A stretch of 64,000 bases of DNA, taken from assembly GCF_910591885.1 (NCBI RefSeq), contig NC_063275.1, positions 8,110,501-8,174,500 of the forward strand, in the 5' to 3' direction. The DNA comes from Bombus terrestris. Lineage: Eukaryota > Arthropoda > Insecta > Hymenoptera > Apidae. Below, piece by piece: positions 1-13,800 of this stretch (position 1 is the first letter of the stretch; each line of letters begins with the position of its first letter). The position numbers were made by a program, and so were the translations under genes. The notes below the pieces were generated by a model. That model saw nothing but the letters and a program-made list of their open reading frames with translations, was not told the DNA's origin and did not search any database.

Positions 1-2819
1 GCTCAAATTGCCCTTAATAATACACTGGAAAGCGAAAGTTTCAAGTTCTCCTCCTACCTTTGTTAAAAAAAGCTCGATGAAATTGGTCCCTCGTTGACAC
101 CTTTTGCCGAGACATTATCAACGCGGCGGGCGATTTACAAAAGCGGCCGCAAAAGTTGGTTTTGAAAAGCTCGATCGGTCGCGAGTGTCCTGGACGGGCC
201 GGTGGCTGGCCTATCGAGAAATTACCACTAACCAGCAAAGTTAGGAAAACAAGTGGACGAGGAGAAGCACGGGGAAGGTTCGATCAATTATCTGCACCTA
301 TGCCACGATAAACTTTCCAACTTCTCTGGATATCGACCGCCTCTTTTCTATTTTCCGATATTTCAGCCACGATAAAGGGAGAAAGAGGAAGAGGAAGAGG
401 AAAAGAGAGACCGGGAAAAGATCTGATACGAGCCGGACTCGATAAAGGAATCTATTACCGCAAAGGAGGACGCAGACTGCCGAATTTTTCAGATTACAAT
501 GTAATGTTTCTTTATCTAGCCGAAAAAAGCCACTGTTCTCCTCTTTGGACGATGCCAGCAGCGAGTTTCTTTCCCGAGAAGATTTGTGGACTTTCGCGTG
601 GCGACTTTTTTGGAAGCAACATCGGTGATGTCGGTTGTTCGCGTGTTAATATTAATTACCTTTGTCTGACATACTTGTCCGCGATCGCCAGGGTGATCTA
701 TGTCGTGGATCGATTTATGTCGTTACTCGTGGCAGATAAGTGGCAAAAAATGTCCAAGGATGAACTTTTTGGATCGCGTTATATGCATATTGTATTATCT
801 TTTGATTTGGAGATGGTAACAGGATATTGATAAATATGAATTTGTGCATAAGTATACGTCTACTTGTTTCGCTTTTTATTTTTTCATTTTGAATTAAGAT
901 GTGACTTTTTAAATAATATTCTTCTTTTTTATCATAATCACATTTACTACCGATCATAAGTGTAGAGGCATTCCTTTGTATTTTTATATTTCTTTGTTAT
1001 AACATTTCATTGTACAAACATTGGGAAAATTTTTCAACAAAATTCTTTTTTCAATTATTGTCGAAGTATAATCGTTTCTTCAGACACCTTATAGCACATA
1101 ATGTTCTTGCTATATTGAGGATGTTCTTTTTATATGATGAGATGATAATATATTCTATAATTGCATTTTATTGTATAGGTAGTAGAGAGCTTTTTTTCTC
1201 TGTTTTATCTAGATTATCCTATAAATATTTCATGTGTGAAAAATCTGAATAGTAGGTATTTAGCCACATTGACTTTCTTCCACAAATTTGGTATTAACTA
1301 TACAAAATAAAATTTAATACATTGTATCATATTACATACATGCTTTAACTATTGTACATATTACGCGAAACGAATTACATATAAGTTATTATTTACTGTT
1401 ACAAACAAGAAAAATCAACTGATTTTTGTCATAGCGTGTCCCTTAAGAATAAAGTGATATATTGCTCCTAAACTTTGTATCAGTAGCATACATATGATAA
1501 GAAATTTTCGATATATCGACATATCATAATAGTAGAGATGTTACGTGTGAAACTATAATGTAGTCTAAATACAGAATTATAAGTTATTATATACATTTTG
1601 CGTTAGAGAAAAATTATGCATTTTTGATTTGATAAATTTAATTACTGACGATGAAAAATAAAAGCATATAGAATGCGACGAGATAAAGTATCATTTACAG
1701 ACTAAAATTTACAGTGCTCATAATTTTAGTTTTTAAAATGAAGCGTATGAATGTATGTTTTAACAAATAGTAGAATATTGCAAATGCAAAAGTGTGGAAT
1801 AATGATGGAACGTAGAAAATATGTAAATTTTAGGTTGAAACATTTACATAAAAAATTTCAAATTTTACCGTGAATTTTTTATTCACAGAAATAACCTAAA
1901 ATATTTCAGAATTCTAAAATGTGTGATTAAAATAATGTAATTAAATTATACTATATTTTAAACACAAGTTGAAGAAGAAATATATGTGTACTATGTTATA
2001 ATGATTTGAAGGTTACTGATAAATACTACTTAGGAATTAAATACCTATCAGAATGTGTTGAGAATATTTTCAACAGTAATAAATTAATTTATTAAATTTA
2101 TTAATTATCAAAAATCGGAAGGGAGTACATATTTATAAACATGTTCACTATTTTTGCTTTTAATTGCTGTAAATTTTATGTTTGTGAAATTTCAAGTTTT
2201 TAATAATAACAATTTCTGTTGTATTTTTTAAACTTAATTTAATATCTTTTATAATCAATGTGCATATTATTCATCAAATAAAATACAAATAAAAAGAAAT
2301 GTAATTCGTGTATCAGTTATAAGTAAAGTTATAGAAAAATATTTATTTAATCCTTTATAATGGCATGACTGTATATTTTATATAATATGCCGATAAATAT
2401 TTTCATGTTTGTTTATCAACCACAGATTTTAAATCAATGTTTCAAATTAAAATACAGTGACCAATTGTTATTTTTTATATATATCAACTAGCAAACTTCT
2501 AGTTACAAATAGTTAGAGAAGGAAAGAAATTTCTTCTGATTCGCATAGGAAACTTATCGAAAAAATCAACAGATTTTTATTATTACCAAATATGAATCTA
2601 TCATTGGTTCTGTTTATCATAAAGCATCGATCATAGTCTAAGCCAACAAAAAGCTATATCCAGATCAGTCAATGGCATCTTGTATAGTAGAACTATCAAC
2701 CTTAAATGTGTTATACATAGTGAGCTAAAATAAAGGTAATACGCAAAAATAAATAAGCCCATAGAATATATGTAACCTTGCATATCCTCACTAATTGCAA
2801 AAATGAAAAAATTGGTGTA

Positions 2820-3500
2820 GCAGTCGCTACCTTAAAAAGTAAAAAAGATGGAAGGGGGAAACGGGTAAAAGTACTTACGCAAAAGAGTCAGACATCAGAG
2901 CACGAATCGGTCGATCATGAAAGATCCGAGGTGGAACGCATCCGGGAATACCGTTTCCTCGCTATCGGAAACTAAGGAAATGGAGGGGAAACTGATTGGA
3001 ACTGTTAACGTAAATACGTGAATCGATGTACGCGATCGGAAATCGGGATTAGTGAATTGGCTCACTGTTTCTCTCTTATACCCACTTCTATCGCTCTTTC
3101 TGTTATTCCCTTCTTCTCTTTTCCTCTCTCTTTCGCGCGGACTTCACCTTTTCCCTCTGTCTTTGGCTCCAACCCTATGCTGGCCCCAGTGATTGTCCTT
3201 TGCTATTCATTTCTCCGTTTCTTCGTATTTCTTGTTTCCCCCCTTCAGTTCATTCAAGATCTCCCCTCAGACACTGTTGCCAGTTCACCGACAGTCGGAA
3301 TTGAACGTTCGATCTTGCATTTGGCTACTAGTCTAGATTTCTGATTTGAGTGGTTGCAATCGAATGGAATCCGCTCTCTCGTACAGCTTGCTAGCCTCCG
3401 GTCGAATTAACTGAATCTACTTGTCGCAGAATTACGCGCCAGCGAGCGTTGTATGCGTGCTGTCCCTCTCCACTCGCGATCTCTCGTGTTCTACTTCTAA
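2820..3500. other. G+C-richer, pyrimidine-rich island in the FoxO intron
   Basis: The + strand at 3065-3150 and 3185-3270 is strongly C+T-rich (GAGA-type on the other strand) and the section carries several CpGs, unlike its surroundings. Open frames 2778-2975 and 3018-3344 result from the biased composition and match nothing I recognise. It may be a regulatory island. Confidence 0.3.
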
Positions 3501-4593
3501 CCTTAACAAAGCTCCGTTTCTCATCTTTAAAACAGCTAATTTTGCGAAATGACTTCTGGATTTCGAAAATTTGTTAAGTTAATGATGATTTAATCCTTAT
3601 CCATTCTTTGTTTTTTCAACTAGTTTTGAGGTTTGAGATGTTTTACAACAAAAAAATCGAAACGTTCATTTCGTTCAGGTCTCATCCATTCCTTATGACA
3701 ATTTAATGTTTTGCAATGAATGTAGAAAATATGAACAAGCAAGAATGTAGGAAAATAAGTAGTAGATAGAGATGGAAAAAATTGTAGAAAACGAATGTAC
3801 ATATGATGTATTATGTATTCTAAGACAGAAATAGGACGCCGCTTCTTTGTATTTTGTATGCTGCTCAATTCTCAAATTTTTTTGTACTTCGATTGATAGA
3901 TTCATATGGGATGGATTGTTTGATGATTTAATATGAAGCGTGATTTGTGATGCTAAATAGATTTAATATATACAGCTTTCGTACTCATAATTGGAATATG
4001 CTACTACTTTTTCAGAAGTTGTTATAATTTTCAGATTTTTGTTTCTTCGGAATCCCGATTGGCAGTACAAATGTCGTATTATATTTATTTGTAAATACTC
4101 TTTTAGAATTCTTACAATACAATAATTTTACGTAATGATAGATTTTATACTGAAAATTAAGGTAAATTTACTTTTTTTTTACGAATTGTTGGTTTTTTTG
4201 TAAATGATATAGAGTAGTAAAGTAAAGATGACTCGGTTGGACAGTTTATATAATACATTAAGGTTTGGAATCTTATGTTGCAACTAAAATTATTTTAAAC
4301 TAAGTCGATAGATTCACGATATAAATTCTCCAAAAAAAAGTGTTGTCATTAAATTTGTAGTAAATCTTATTTTGTTGAACAGCTGAGGACCTAAAATTAA
4401 TTACTTCCTACTTATATATTTTTATATATGTTTGAGTAGTACGATACCACCCTTTCATAGTAATATCATTCGCAGCAAAAAATCAACGAAACTTTTGTAG
4501 GGTTTGTCAGTAGCAAATCATTCTGAAGATTATTGATTTATATACATATATAATTGATTGATTATAATACAATACATATCATGTGCAGAGTAA

Positions 4594-4742
4594 GGCATCT
4601 AAAACAGGTCACCTGAATGACTTTGAAATTGTATGTTTCTTAAATCATTCTACTAGATAGTACATAAAAAAATGTATCATTCCCAAAAAAAGTTGACATA
4701 ACTTGTCCTATCACTAATATTAGGTGACCTGTTTTAGGTGCC
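4594..4742. mobile_element. Small MITE with 21-bp terminal inverted repeats
   Basis: The left end (4594-4614) and the right end (4722-4742) are inverted copies matching at 20 of 21 positions, sharing the core AAAACAGGTCACCT. They enclose about 107 bp of A+T-rich sequence with no reading frame. A non-autonomous DNA transposon is the natural reading. The family is not identified; a clean target duplication is not obvious, although TA is present close to both ends. Confidence 0.65.
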
Positions 4743-6099
4743 TCGCCTGGTACAATTCATTCAGAATTCATTCAGTAATTCATTCAGAAAAAGTGTTACA
4801 TTTATACTTTTAAATCTCTGATCCGCTAATTACTAATAGTAGAATTTATTTAATTTATTACAATAAAAATTCAAGTTTGATGTTATAAATCAATTTGAAA
4901 AAAGTTTAATAACTCATGCCCTGATAAAAATTTTGCATTCGTATTAGAGTACATGTACACGGTAATTATACTTAATTTACGAAGGTTCGTAAATATTTCA
5001 CGTTTTGCAGGCTTTTCGCTTGTAATATCGACGTGATTATTAATTGAATTTATAGTAATTAATGCATACGCCGGTAAAAATTAATCGTACGCGTATCATT
5101 TTTGGATTTTACTTTGAAAATTAAATTAAATCCAACAGTTCGATGATTCGCGTCGCGACAGTTTCATCAATTTCATTTCACCCTATCCAACAAGATTTTC
5201 AATGCATTGAAAAGTAAATGGAAAAACATTGAAAATAGCTATTCTGTCTTCTTTCCCTGCGTCAACTTCATGAAATATTCAAATTTTCGATGTTATATTA
5301 CTCATTATAATTTTAACATTCGTATACCATATTCATAAAAATTGTTCTGAACTGATAAATTACTGACACTTTGTTTTTAATATCTAATGTGTACTCTACT
5401 TTAAAAACTACACTGACAGAGAAAAATCGCTTTTGGATTAAATTGCCACATACAGGATGAAAGCTTAATTAAATTATCTATCACAGTAAATATTTCATCC
5501 ATCGAGTAATATTTTTGTTAATTTTTTACAATCACGAATTAACGAAGTTTTTCGCAAAACTAAGGAAGTACTAGTTATAATCTTATATAGAACTCAAACT
5601 TTCAAATCTCAAGATTTATGCCTATTATTTTCTTCATCCAATGATTATGTTGATGAATTTTTTCTCGCATAAAAGAAAGCATTATTTAGTAACTCTAATT
5701 AATTAATCTTATTTAATAACCTTAACGAACTTTATGTAATAACACTCCGCATTCTCAAAATTTCCACGTTTCTGAATCTTACCTTTCTTAATCTCTCTAA
5801 TAAATCATGTGCAGCAAATTTTGCACAAAACATCAATGTACTTACATTATTTTTATCATCAAATCACTATCGCCCTTCAACGTAGTTATTATATAATTCT
5901 TCTTTAAACAACAGATCCAATTTTTAAATTTCCTGAATTTTTCACAAAATGTGGAAAATATAAATAACGAACGATACTAACACCCTCAAAATTGAAAGAG
6001 AAAAGTTCGATCCAAGATACACATAGTGCATAACTGATTTTACATTCTAAAAAGTTTTGCAATTTATTTCTTCGCCGAGTCGTCTAATTAAAATCTCTT

Positions 6100-6520
6100 G
6101 TTGAAATCAATGGAAAGCACGTGCAGGGTGTTTTCTATCATTTCGCGATCTCGTGGCCAACGCACGACACGGGTAAATGCGACATACAGGTAAGCGGTTG
6201 TGCGATCGATCCCTCATTGATCGCCTAGCAAATGCTTTTTACGAAATTGACTTCGTCGATGGAATTGAATTAATGTGTACCGAGATGTTCGTGCAGATTG
6301 CTGGGATGGTCTTGTTGGTAGTCTTGGCCGATCGCTTGTGTCGGCCACTATCTAATTACCTTAGAGCATAAACGTCAGCGACACAAAGCGATGTTGAAAA
6401 CTGCCCCCGTATCAGTGTTTCAATATCGTTAACATCGCCACTACTGTAGCAGGGGAACTGATAAAAACTGACTGCTTTCGGAAATACTTCGACAATGACA
6501 GATTATCTTGATTTCCTACG
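6100..6520. other. G+C-richer island in the FoxO intron
   Basis: This section has a raised CpG count (for example atcgatccctcattgatcgc near 6204-6223) within A+T-rich intron. The 64-codon open frame at 6177-6371 is not recognised. No promoter element can be asserted. Confidence 0.2.
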
Positions 6521-7309
6521 TTTCAGTGTTTCGAACGATTAAATAAGTGAATTTTATTCTTAACTGTTGATTCTATCATATATATTAGTCATTATTAATA
6601 TCTATGTATATACAATAATATCTGAACAATATATTATATTAGGACTAGGAGATGAATGCAATAAGTGACATTTTCTATTTTTTATAAGGGATATTTAATT
6701 TTAAACTTTTGTATATCTTATCATTCATAATTATTTTGTATTAAAATATCCCTTTTTAGATGTATTATAAAATAAGACTAACAGAAAGATATCAGCGATA
6801 TGTATTTCTATGACATTTTCTTATAACGTTCATATATTACATGTAATGTAATTGTTATATTAATCAATGTGTATATCATCTTATGCATAATGATTTGTAT
6901 CATTAATATTCTTTGTGAAAATGTAGCACGATTAGTTTTGTAGTGTATTAAAATTGTGAAATGTTACTTGTTGAGAAAATAGCCAAAGAACTGATTTATT
7001 TGCAGCACTATTCAGGAATATTTATTCTAAAAATTCTAGGTACAGGGCAAAGTAAAATAGGAATCAAGATATTCATGATCATCAGTTTTTATGACCATTA
7101 TTTATGTGGTAGTAAAAAAAGAAAAGAAATCATCCCTTCGTCTATCTTTAGATAGTAATATTACTTCATTTTCTGGAAATATTTAACCATAGAGAATTTG
7201 GAAAAGATATGTTAAATATAATATTTTTTATGTAAAAATGATATTTCATATTATTAATATTATACTATCAAAATGAATATTTCTTTATAAAACTCCGAAA
7301 CTCGTCTAC

Positions 7310-7625
7310 ATGACCAAGTTACTATGTATGAGTATGTCATTTGAATCTCCTTAGACAAATATCTCGAAAGATATGAGACATAGAAAAAGATGTTTTAAAT
7401 AAAAATTGTAGCATATTAAGGGGAATAAATTGTGTTATCGCCTATTTGGTTGCCATTGTGGTGACATTGAGAAATCTTTTAAATTCGACTTCGAATTTTT
7501 AAATTGGAATCTATATTTTCAAGTCTATCGTCTTATGGTTGATATCAAGATACTTTCAAAATATTACCTAAACATATTTTCTGTATAAGTCGTTCTCGAG
7601 ATATGATTCTTGGAATTGAGTTATT
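7310..7625 (-). repeat. Dispersed repeat (family B), inverted relative to the copy at 37.4 kb
   Basis: Read on the minus strand this segment aligns by eye with 37405-37680: both contain TTTAGGTA, then TCAACC-TAAG and TTCCAATTTAAAAATTC, and later a cgagatat...GATTCAAATGA block, in the same order and spacing. No open frame of note. It is an old copy of an unidentified interspersed repeat. Confidence 0.6.
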
Positions 7626-10600
7626 AAATTAATCCCTCAGACAAATGATGATGGTTTAGAACTATTGTTTTCGTATTTACGACGATAAAACAGCTCTATT
7701 TTCTCTTTCTGAAAAAAGAAGAGGTTTAGCACCACAACTGTGCTGCATATGGAACGCGCGGTTTTTGAATGTCCGCAAACCGCAACTTTAGTGTCTACTT
7801 CCTCTCCATAAAGAAGAGTTTTAGAAGGACGGTGTATACTGACAAGACAAAAACCACATCCTCCGCATTAAAAATAAGTTTCCGTTTCCTTCCGTTCGTG
7901 TTCCACTATGATTTAACCAAATTTTCATCGTTATATATATGCTTTAATATTTTGCGTGCTTCTCTTTTTTATTTCTTTCTTTGTGTACGATTCTATGCAT
8001 TTTTTAAAACGTAGGTATGAATTATTTATTTCGTGTAATCACTTTTTTATTCAATGTTCAAAATTGAAGAGCTTTCCGAAAGGACCTAACTCTAGTATGT
8101 ATCGAATACTTGGATCATGAAGAAAATCGACTAAGAAATTGAGAATTATCTACTTTTAGAACTCCTTAATATTTATAATATACAATATATTTAGGTATCC
8201 ATGTTTTGAAATTAACATAATTAAAAATATTAGTCTCTTAAGAAATGAGAAGGTTTGCTTTTGAACATAATGCTTACATAACATATCTTACGTCTTAATC
8301 TTAATTTCATTACTAAAGCAAGCTTATGAACAGAAAAAATCCTATTAATCTGTGGTATATACATATGAATACTATGTTTTGTAATTATACAACTATTTAT
8401 TCTAATTATACAACTGTCTATTCTATAATTTATTCTTAAATTAATATAAATATAATCTATTCTTTTTAAAGAAGAGAAGAATAAATTGTTTCCTATTTAT
8501 TTCAAACATGACATATTTTACCCCTCAATAAACTAATTACAAAAGATTTAATAAGTAATAATTTAAATTAAATATATAAATTCAATAAATATTTACTATC
8601 TAATACATTTAATACCTATATATATAAATTGAAAGCTTTTGGGTGGTTTTATAAGTTTTTGAACAACCTAATAGATGTGAAAATCTGAAGAAAAAATAAT
8701 TTACTGAACTTACTAAAATTTATTCTTAAAACATCTGTTAAAGTATGTCAAAATATGCGAAAACGTGCAATTGTACAATGTTAAAAATCCAATCGTGTTT
8801 AGTCGAAATAAATCATAGCGCACTTGTGCAAGGTTGAAGCGTGCATGCAAGAAACTTCAGAAATGATAGAAGCTCATGGGTGGACATGATTTAAAAATGA
8901 ATTCGATGACAGTGAATCGATCGTGGACAGACTCGCCAGCCAGCCCATCTTTATGCTCACATGCGAATGAAAAATTAAAGCATTCGTGTCAGATTTGACT
9001 AACGATCGTGGTTTATTATTCAAATTGGTGCTTGTCTTGACCACTGTCATTGCGAATGCTCTGTGATGAATTGCATCGAAGAGGTAAAATATGTACGTGT
9101 TTAAAAAGTTCAAGTGAGGTTATAGAAATCTTATAAGTTGAAAGATACTATGGATGTTACTGTTTTTGTACAACAATGGACACCAATTAATTCTTATTGA
9201 TAGTCAAACAATTTATGCAATGACTGTGTTTCATGCATTTTTAAAAATATTTTATTACATATCGTCGGTTTCTTAGAAAAATGAAATAACTAAAAAAAAT
9301 ATGTTGTGGAAGATATTGGTTTGAACTAGAGTTCGAAGTAAAAAATTATTAATTATTCACTTATTTAACAAGGAACCTTTTTTTCTTTCCAATTTAGTTT
9401 GAATGATACCTTTTAGTTTTTAGAGGTTTCTAGTAAACTATTGTTCGTGTACGTATACTGCTTAATATTTAGAAAGATGTAAGACAACACTATTTTTATC
9501 GTAATATTATTTTTATTAAATAATGCAATTTTATTTGATAATTATGATAGTCCTATCCTAGTAAAATGGTTCATTCTTATAACTACGATACATTCTTATA
9601 ATCCGCTAGGTTTCATTGAGAGAGGTACTAAGACGGAACAAATTTTGTTAGAAAACATTAAACTCAAAGTGTAAACTATTCGAATAGGAAGATATAATGA
9701 ATAGTAAATAACATTTACATAAATACTCTTTTAGTCTCAGTCATCATAATCTACATTATACACCACAAACCAATTAAAAAATAAATAAATAAATCTTAAT
9801 TAACGATTTGGATATTTTTATTATCCTTCATTTCTGAATAAAAATATCTACAATTAACATTAATTAAATAAATTAAACCAAAGGAATCTCGTTCTTTTTC
9901 TCTACTTATTTGTGATTACTTATTAAAAAAGTTTTCTAAAAATAAAAACTGGTTCTACATCGTCTTATCATCTGTGCACAAAAGGCTTCTTTTTTCATTT
10001 CATAGCGTAATATTTTATTCTGATTTCTATCATATATTAATTCTGTGACAGCATGTGTAATTACTTTACGTGAACAGTTTACTTTCTCTTTGGACAAGGT
10101 TAGAAAATAGACAACTTAAAAAACTATCATAATTTTTTTATTGTTTTAACAAGCATATAAAATACTAGCTTTCTGCAAAATATATATGTGTGTATGTACT
10201 TCTGTGTTACTTGGAAGTTCCATGTTCGTGTTTTTATAATTTTTAATTGCTACTTTATTCTTTTTTCCATTACACTATTATAGAACGTTACTGCACTATT
10301 GTTGTACAGTACACACACGTACTTGATCTTTTCATATTAATTATTAATTTCTCAATTTCTGCATTGAAATAGGAAACCATAATTAATTAGAATCGTTTTT
10401 ACGTTAAGAAATAAAATGTCAGTAATAAATAAAATTCACTTTTGTTAATCATAATATGCAATAGTAAATTTCCATTAGATTCGCCTATTTATATACTCAA
10501 CACTGCACCTTTTCATTTCACCACAAAAATGAAAGATCGAAAAAATTTAGAACAATATAGCTTGCCCAAAATTTGCTAATAACCAGTCTCGTAAGAACAA

Positions 10601-10699
10601 ATATCAAGATACGAGGTTAATACCGCTGTGCAGCGCATCGTTCCAGAATTGTTAATTTTTACGGTATGTAATTTTCCGGTGATCATCGATCCGGAGTCG

Positions 10700-11220
10700 A
10701 TTACAGGCGCGAATACTTAAACGAGCAGTGGTTCGCACTTTTGTTGCGAAGAAACGAGAGAGACTTTCGAATTGGCTTATCGCATCACCGTGCGGAAGAT
10801 AGTGGACATTCCACGACCAGGACAAGTAAGTATATGCTCTATAAATTGCGCGTTATACAGTCCATTCGGGAACGAGATAACCAGGTTCGGTTGTCCGTGG
10901 TGCGATTGGTCCTCTTCATCGCTTCGTTCCTTTCGCCTTGGCAACGGAGGCCGTTTCCGCGGACTTTATGCGGTTTTTGACGAAAGTACCGGGAGTTTGT
11001 GACCATCAGAATCGACGAGCAATTCTTCGATAAAGCACGTCCTTGAATGGCCTCTTGTCCCTTTCGTTCCGGATCGTTCCGTCGCTGCGAAAAGTATCCA
11101 GATATGCAAGCAGGTTGTCCACCATAAAATTACGCCATTCGCCTAAACCGGTGCCGATGCTAGAAAATCAGGCTTTCACCAACCGAGCACCCTGCCTCTT
11201 GCTTTTCCTTTTTCGAGATG
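10700..11220 (+). other. CpG-containing island with a strong donor; candidate non-coding exon or promoter
   Basis: The stretch is clearly richer in G+C than its flanks and includes GACAA|gtaagtat at 10825/10826, a near-ideal donor. A transcript starting nearby could be an alternative 5' exon of FoxO spliced onto 17115. Overlapping open frames (10741-10980, 10772-11002) resemble no protein I know, and neither would give the missing half of the forkhead domain, so a protein made from here would lack DNA-binding helices 1 and 2. This is speculative. Confidence 0.3.
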
Positions 11221-12129
11221 GTCGTTTTTTTGGCAATGTTTCGATCTTGAAATTTGTATGAACTTGTTATATCAAATAATACTAATAGAATACTAGTAGC
11301 TGAACTTGATTATAACTATATTTCAAATAAAGTTAGAAAAACTTAATACAGGAAGATATTGCATTACTTAACGCATTAATGACTTCTGATGGATTATTAT
11401 AAAAAATTGGCATTACTAGAACTACAATAATAAGGAGGCAAAAATATTTGAATTGAAGGAATCGAAGGGAATTTTTGCGTGCTCGATGTTGTATATCATA
11501 CACAATGAGTAAAATTGATTTCAACTGATGCATTTATGTTTTCCATACAAAACTATCCGAAAAAATATATTTTTATAATTAATAGAAACATAATTTTATC
11601 ACAAGCCAAAAATTTCAGATGGGAAAGGATTAAAACGGAAGAAAAGTTGAAATTACTATTGTTGTCAATAATGCGATTTAACTCTACTTATTTTAGACCC
11701 TATTAATAAATATCAAACTTATAAGTCCCAGCTATTGATTCCTGACTTGTTTGATTTCGTTGACGTGTTATTAACTCGTATCATTTTTTCTAACATGTTT
11801 CTTAAATGATGTAACACAATATCTCCAAGGAATAAGCACGTTTACATCTTTATAGTGTTAATTAACTGCTTTATAAATCGTTCGATCGTAGTGTATCAGG
11901 CTTTTGTTTTTCAAATGACTCACGATTTTTACACCTATCTTGAGTTTTTATATCTTGGTATCTCATAGATCTTCATGACTGAACTCTCCCAACATTTCGT
12001 TCAATCTTCAATCTTTAAACAATTAACCATTCCTGGAATCGATCATCTTGAATTATCTCGTCTAATGAAAAGAAACATTCAGATATATCGTGGCAAAAGT
12101 ATAGATCGCTTTATTTCAGAAGTCCACAG

Positions 12130-12500
12130 TTTTTTGTCGTTATGTCTTCAACAGAATGGATACCATTAACGTTGAAAGTCTGGCCATCGATTTTACCAAT
12201 AAAATCTAAGTTTCGTTTTGCCTCGATACTACGTAGTCTGGCGATTTCGTTCTTTTTACGAGTTGGTACACGTTATTCCATGCGCGTGTATGTGTGTGAG
12301 CGCAAGCGTTTCTATATTTCAATAACAGGAACAAAGTCTGGCAACCGTCATATCGCGACTGATTTTAACTACACTTCTCGTTCATTGTACTAATCAAAGA
12401 AAAAGTTTTCCCCGACAACCGTTGTCTTTTTATTTCCTTCTTTTGTTGCTGCGCCCGTTGCGTTTGTTCAATTCTCCTCCCATTTTCGATTCTCTTTTTT
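12130..12500. other. Short G+C-richer island in the FoxO intron
   Basis: The + strand shows mixed-composition sequence with cgcgtgtatgtgtgtgagcg (12283-12302) and a pyrimidine-rich tail (12418-12500). Open frame 12142-12393 is not recognised. Regulatory or neutral. Confidence 0.15.
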
Positions 12501-13097
12501 TGTTACGATATCTTTTGATGTGTACACTTGTTAAATATTATTTGATACAAAGACTGTAAAAATGAAAAATCTATATTGTAATGTACGTTACGTCTGAAAT
12601 GTCAAAAGAAAGGTATATTATTCGATTATATTGAAAATATGTTCGACAATTCTGAAAATTCTACGTTACATTCAATTACGTTAAACTATATAATTGTATA
12701 TGTAGAATGATTTAATCAGAATTCTGATGTTATAAGAAAAAGTCTAATATTAATATTAATTCATGTATTCGTAATATTCATAACATTGACATTTTAATAA
12801 TAATTGCCTACATATGTGAACATGAACGAAAACAAGAAGTAGATACCCAGTGTACATACTACAGATTGAAAACTTATAATTACTTTATTTTCAGTTTTAT
12901 CGATATTCAATTGCTTACGTTAATAATTCGAAATTAATGTGTCACAAAAAGAGAACAAACTTTAAAAGTTTTCTCCTTTCTGAATGATACGACGTTACAC
13001 AACTTTGTCATAATATATATAATTTCGTCAATTTTCATCGTCATCGCTAATATCACATATTAAAAATCTTACATTCTTACGTATAATTCATTCAGTT

Positions 13098-13800
13098 TTA
13101 ACTAAAAATTAAAGAAAGGAAATAGCATCGACGCGAATAATATGTTCCGCAATAAAGGGGCGAGATGGTTTGTTGGAAGGCCGAAGAACAAATTCTTGTC
13201 GGTTCATTCGTCTCTTCTTGTCGCGTCCCCATCAGGACTCGAATGGTCGGGATCGATTTGAAAATCGGAATAGCGGCGCCAAAAATGTCTTCATCTTCCA
13301 AGTGTACCGCCGATAAAGGCAGGGAAATGATAGGGCTGTAAACTCTCGCTGTATAACCCGCGACTGGATGACTCGAATAGCTGGATCGCCATCGTAGAAC
13401 CCTACGACGAGTCCGTCACCCAGTGAAAAGGTAAAAGGAATCAACGATGTGAATCGATCGTAAAAGCATCGACATTGGTACTCGCGAAGTGCAACCACCC
13501 TGTCGATAAATACTTTAGAGTTTAGCTTCTCCGATCCGCTGTTCTTCAATCTTTGTACGTATTCGATTGTGCCGACGGAACGATCGGTCAAGACTGAAGA
13601 GCAGTGACCGCAGTAAAGACAGGAAACACTATGGTGTAATAAAAGTAATGAGCTACGCTGTTTGCAGGTCTATTCACCAGTGAATCCATTTAAACGTCAA
13701 ATCAGACTATCAAGATGCGAGTACGATACGCGATACCGTTTTATTGCGACTAACTAAGAGTTAGTTAGCTCAGTTATTTAGGGTCCATGAATTGAGAGTC
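13098..13800. other. CpG-rich island with two overlapping minus-strand open frames
   Basis: Minus-strand frames of 119 codons (13232-13591) and 67 codons (13098-13301) overlap in a balanced-composition section. Neither has a recognisable domain, low-complexity bias or signal peptide, and neither is clearly flanked by splice sites. At 13750-13768, CTAACTAA and TTAGTTAG form a perfect 8-bp stem with a 3-base loop. A conserved regulatory region or an unrecognised exon are both possible. Confidence 0.25.
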
